Part shown: positions 30,778-32,482 of the stretch, piece by piece
Layout: each line of letters starts with the position of its first letter
Position numbering within the stretch: position 1 is the stretch's first letter
Source of the DNA: Methanobacteriota archaeon
Lineage (GTDB): Archaea; Thermoproteota; Thermoprotei_A; Sulfolobales; Sulfolobaceae
NCBI GenBank assembly: GCA_017857195.1
Contig: JAFMDM010000007.1
Coordinates: 1 to 32,482 of the forward strand
Reading direction: 5' to 3'
DNA length: 32,482 bases
Position numbers and translations under genes: made by a program
Notes under the pieces: model-generated
Database searches by the model: none
Told to the model about the DNA's origin: nothing
The model's input: only the letters and a program-made list of their open reading frames with translations

Positions 30778-31206
30778 CTAGAATAGTTTGTAGAAGAGCA
30801 GAGAGAGATATCCCAGGTAAGGGATTGATATTTCGTACCCATCTATGGAAAATGTAACCCCCTGCACCTTACTTAATGGTATACCAGTGATGGGTTCTAG
30901 TCTTAATTGGTTGTCCGGTGCTGGATTTGTTATCTGGTCCACACCCTTGGTTATATAGTTCTGACCATCGCTATTGATGACCATGTGCACCACGTAGGTA
31001 CCAGTATATGGGGATCGATATATTATGACGTTCCCTACCTGGACATTCTTTGGAGGTCCATAGAAGACCAGGTTGCCGTTCTGATATATTGGATACATGG
31101 AGACCCCGTCCACACTGGCTACGGCCAATAGGTTGGTGAACATTAGAAAATAGATTAACAGAAGGGCAGCTATTACTGCCACGTCACTCTTCTTCATCTT
31201 CTTCAC
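30778..31206 (-). CDS. Signal peptidase I (archaeal/ER type)
   Basis: N-terminal TM helix, SVDGVSMYPIYQNGNLVFY (catalytic Ser), GNVIIYRSPYTGTYVVHMVI (catalytic His type). Confidence 0.85.
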   Translation of the reverse strand: MKKMKKSDVAVIAALLLIYFLMFTNLLAVASVDGVSMYPIYQNGNLVFYGPPKNVQVGNVIIYRSPYTGTYVVHMVINSDGQNYITKGVDQITNPAPDNQLRLEPITGIPLSKVQGVTFSIDGYEISIPYLGYLSLLFYKLF

Positions 31207-31507
31207 CTTCTTCGAGGTTCAACTCTATTACGTAACCCTCGTCCTTACTCCTGGGGGCAGTCTCTATTTTCTTTGTTCCCTTCTTTCCCTCCACCTCCAC
31301 TGACGTGCCCCCCGCCTTTATTTTGGAGACCACTCCCTTCCATCTGTTACCGCACTTATCACATTCGTAAACACCCATTACTGTAATGGTAATTCTTCCC
31401 TGAGCGTCAGGTAGCGGAGCCACTAGTTGCCACGTCTTAGTGGGCTTATCTACCTTGTTTCCACAGGTAGGGCACACATCAATGGCTCCCTTACTTTTTT
31501 TTGGCAT
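31184..31507 (-). CDS. Zinc-ribbon protein with acidic C-terminus
   Basis: VCPTCGNKV...YECDKCGNRWKG; C-terminal ELNLEEGEEDEEE; overlaps the signal-peptidase start. Confidence 0.7.
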   Translation of the reverse strand: MPKKSKGAIDVCPTCGNKVDKPTKTWQLVAPLPDAQGRITITVMGVYECDKCGNRWKGVVSKIKAGGTSVEVEGKKGTKKIETAPRSKDEGYVIELNLEEGEEDEEE

Positions 31508-31519
31508 ATCTTAGAGTGA

Positions 31520-31810
31520 CTAGATGGGATTATAAACTAAAGCCAATAGAACCGCAGTGGCCATAAGCGCTATTCCTGTGGACAAATATCTCTCTAATCC
31601 TTTTAATATGAGAACGTAGAAAATAACGTTTAGCGCTATCAATATGAGTAACTGTGGTTCTACAGGTGAGTAAACGTATGAAATGAAGAATGGGCAGGTA
31701 GTCCACGCCATAAGGAATGCTTTCCTATTGCTTAACTTCCCCTTTCCGACCCTCATGTAGAGGGGCGTGAGTGCTCCATAGATGGCGAAGCTCAGGGGTA
31801 TGATCCACAT
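31520..31810 (-). CDS. Small multi-spanning membrane protein (96 aa)
   Basis: MWIIPLSFAIYGALTPLYMRVGKG... with several hydrophobic segments. Met 31810 is the likely start; the longer ORF runs antisense through enolase. Confidence 0.6.
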   Translation of the reverse strand: MWIIPLSFAIYGALTPLYMRVGKGKLSNRKAFLMAWTTCPFFISYVYSPVEPQLLILIALNVIFYVLILKGLERYLSTGIALMATAVLLALVYNPI

Positions 31811-31844
31811 ATTAACTTCCTCTCGTTTCAGGATCGAGATTAAA

Positions 31845-32480
31845 ATGGTGATGGATGACCTATTCTCGATAAGGTCTACGGAAGGATTAGAGATCCTAGA
31901 TTCAAGGGGTAACCCCACATTAAGGGTAATAGTGACAACTGCGGGTGGAGTCTCAGCCTCAGGGGATGCCCCCGCAGGTGTGTCTAAGGGGAGTAGGGAG
32001 GCAGTTGAGGTTAGAGATCCAGATAGGCTTGGAGGTATGGGAGTATTAAGGGCGGTCAACAACGTCAAGGACTATGTGAATCCAGCATTACGTGGCATGG
32101 ATGTGAGGGATCAGGCTAACATAGACGGCCTATTGAAGGAGTTGGACATCACTCCCAACAAATCCAGGATAGGAGGAAACGTGACCATAGCTACATCCAT
32201 AGCAGTCGCCAAGGCCGCCGCCAAAGCCTCTGGAATGGAGCTGTTTCGTTATTTGGGTGGAGTCTTCAATACCATCCCCATACCTCTCTTAAACGTCATA
32301 AACGGTGGATTACATGGGGGCAATAAACTGAAAGTGCAGGAGTTCATCCTAATTCCCCATGGCTTCAACTACTTCTCTGATTCTCTAATGGCTGCAGTTG
32401 AAATTTATAAGAGGCTAAAACAGGAATTAATCTCCAAATACGGAAAGATATACACAGGTTTAGGTGATGAAGGGGGATAA
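31845..32480 (+). CDS. eno: Enolase, 5' portion (truncated at the window edge)
   Basis: LEILDSRGNPTLRVIV; GDAPAGVSKGSREAVE; PLLNVINGGLHGGNKLKVQEFILIP; TGLGDEGG then TAA within the last bases. Confidence 0.92.
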   Translation: MVMDDLFSIRSTEGLEILDSRGNPTLRVIVTTAGGVSASGDAPAGVSKGSREAVEVRDPDRLGGMGVLRAVNNVKDYVNPALRGMDVRDQANIDGLLKELDITPNKSRIGGNVTIATSIAVAKAAAKASGMELFRYLGGVFNTIPIPLLNVINGGLHGGNKLKVQEFILIPHGFNYFSDSLMAAVEIYKRLKQELISKYGKIYTGLGDEGG

Positions 32481-32482
32481 TT

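Noticed and set aside
31811-32068. N-terminal extension of the small membrane-protein ORF
   Set aside because: Entirely antisense to enolase; Ser/Thr/Pro-rich composition typical of an antisense artefact. Met 31810 begins the hydrophobic protein.

Overview
This 32.5-kb window is gene-dense chromosomal DNA from a crenarchaeon. The zinc-ferredoxin, the trpB2-A-D-F-E-G-C cluster and general sequence character point to Sulfolobales, possibly Metallosphaera-like (inference only). It is mostly housekeeping and metabolism: tRNA-Glu(CUC), zinc ferredoxin, a CobD-like PLP enzyme, AlaX, aRF1, Ino1, a complete trp operon, ValRS, SufC, divergent glycine-cleavage genes (gcvT-H / gcvPA-PB), signal peptidase and a 3'-truncated enolase. 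I saw no mobile element, CRISPR array or defence island. The main find is at the 5' end of the aRF1 (translation release factor) gene. The conserved N-terminus ([38 protein letters not shown]) is reachable only by a +1 shift at ATG-AGT-CTT-TGA-G. This is the same CUU-UGA slip/stop arrangement that bacterial prfB (RF2) uses for autoregulatory frameshifting, here in an unrelated archaeal release factor; a one-base sequencing error must be excluded. Other finds: a 14-nt noncanonical D-arm intron in tRNA-Glu(CUC) with a recognisable BHB-like pairing, a candidate C/D box sRNA between ino1 and acyP with all four boxes and a terminal stem, structured intergenic hairpins, operator-like inverted repeats, and interleaved divergent promoters.
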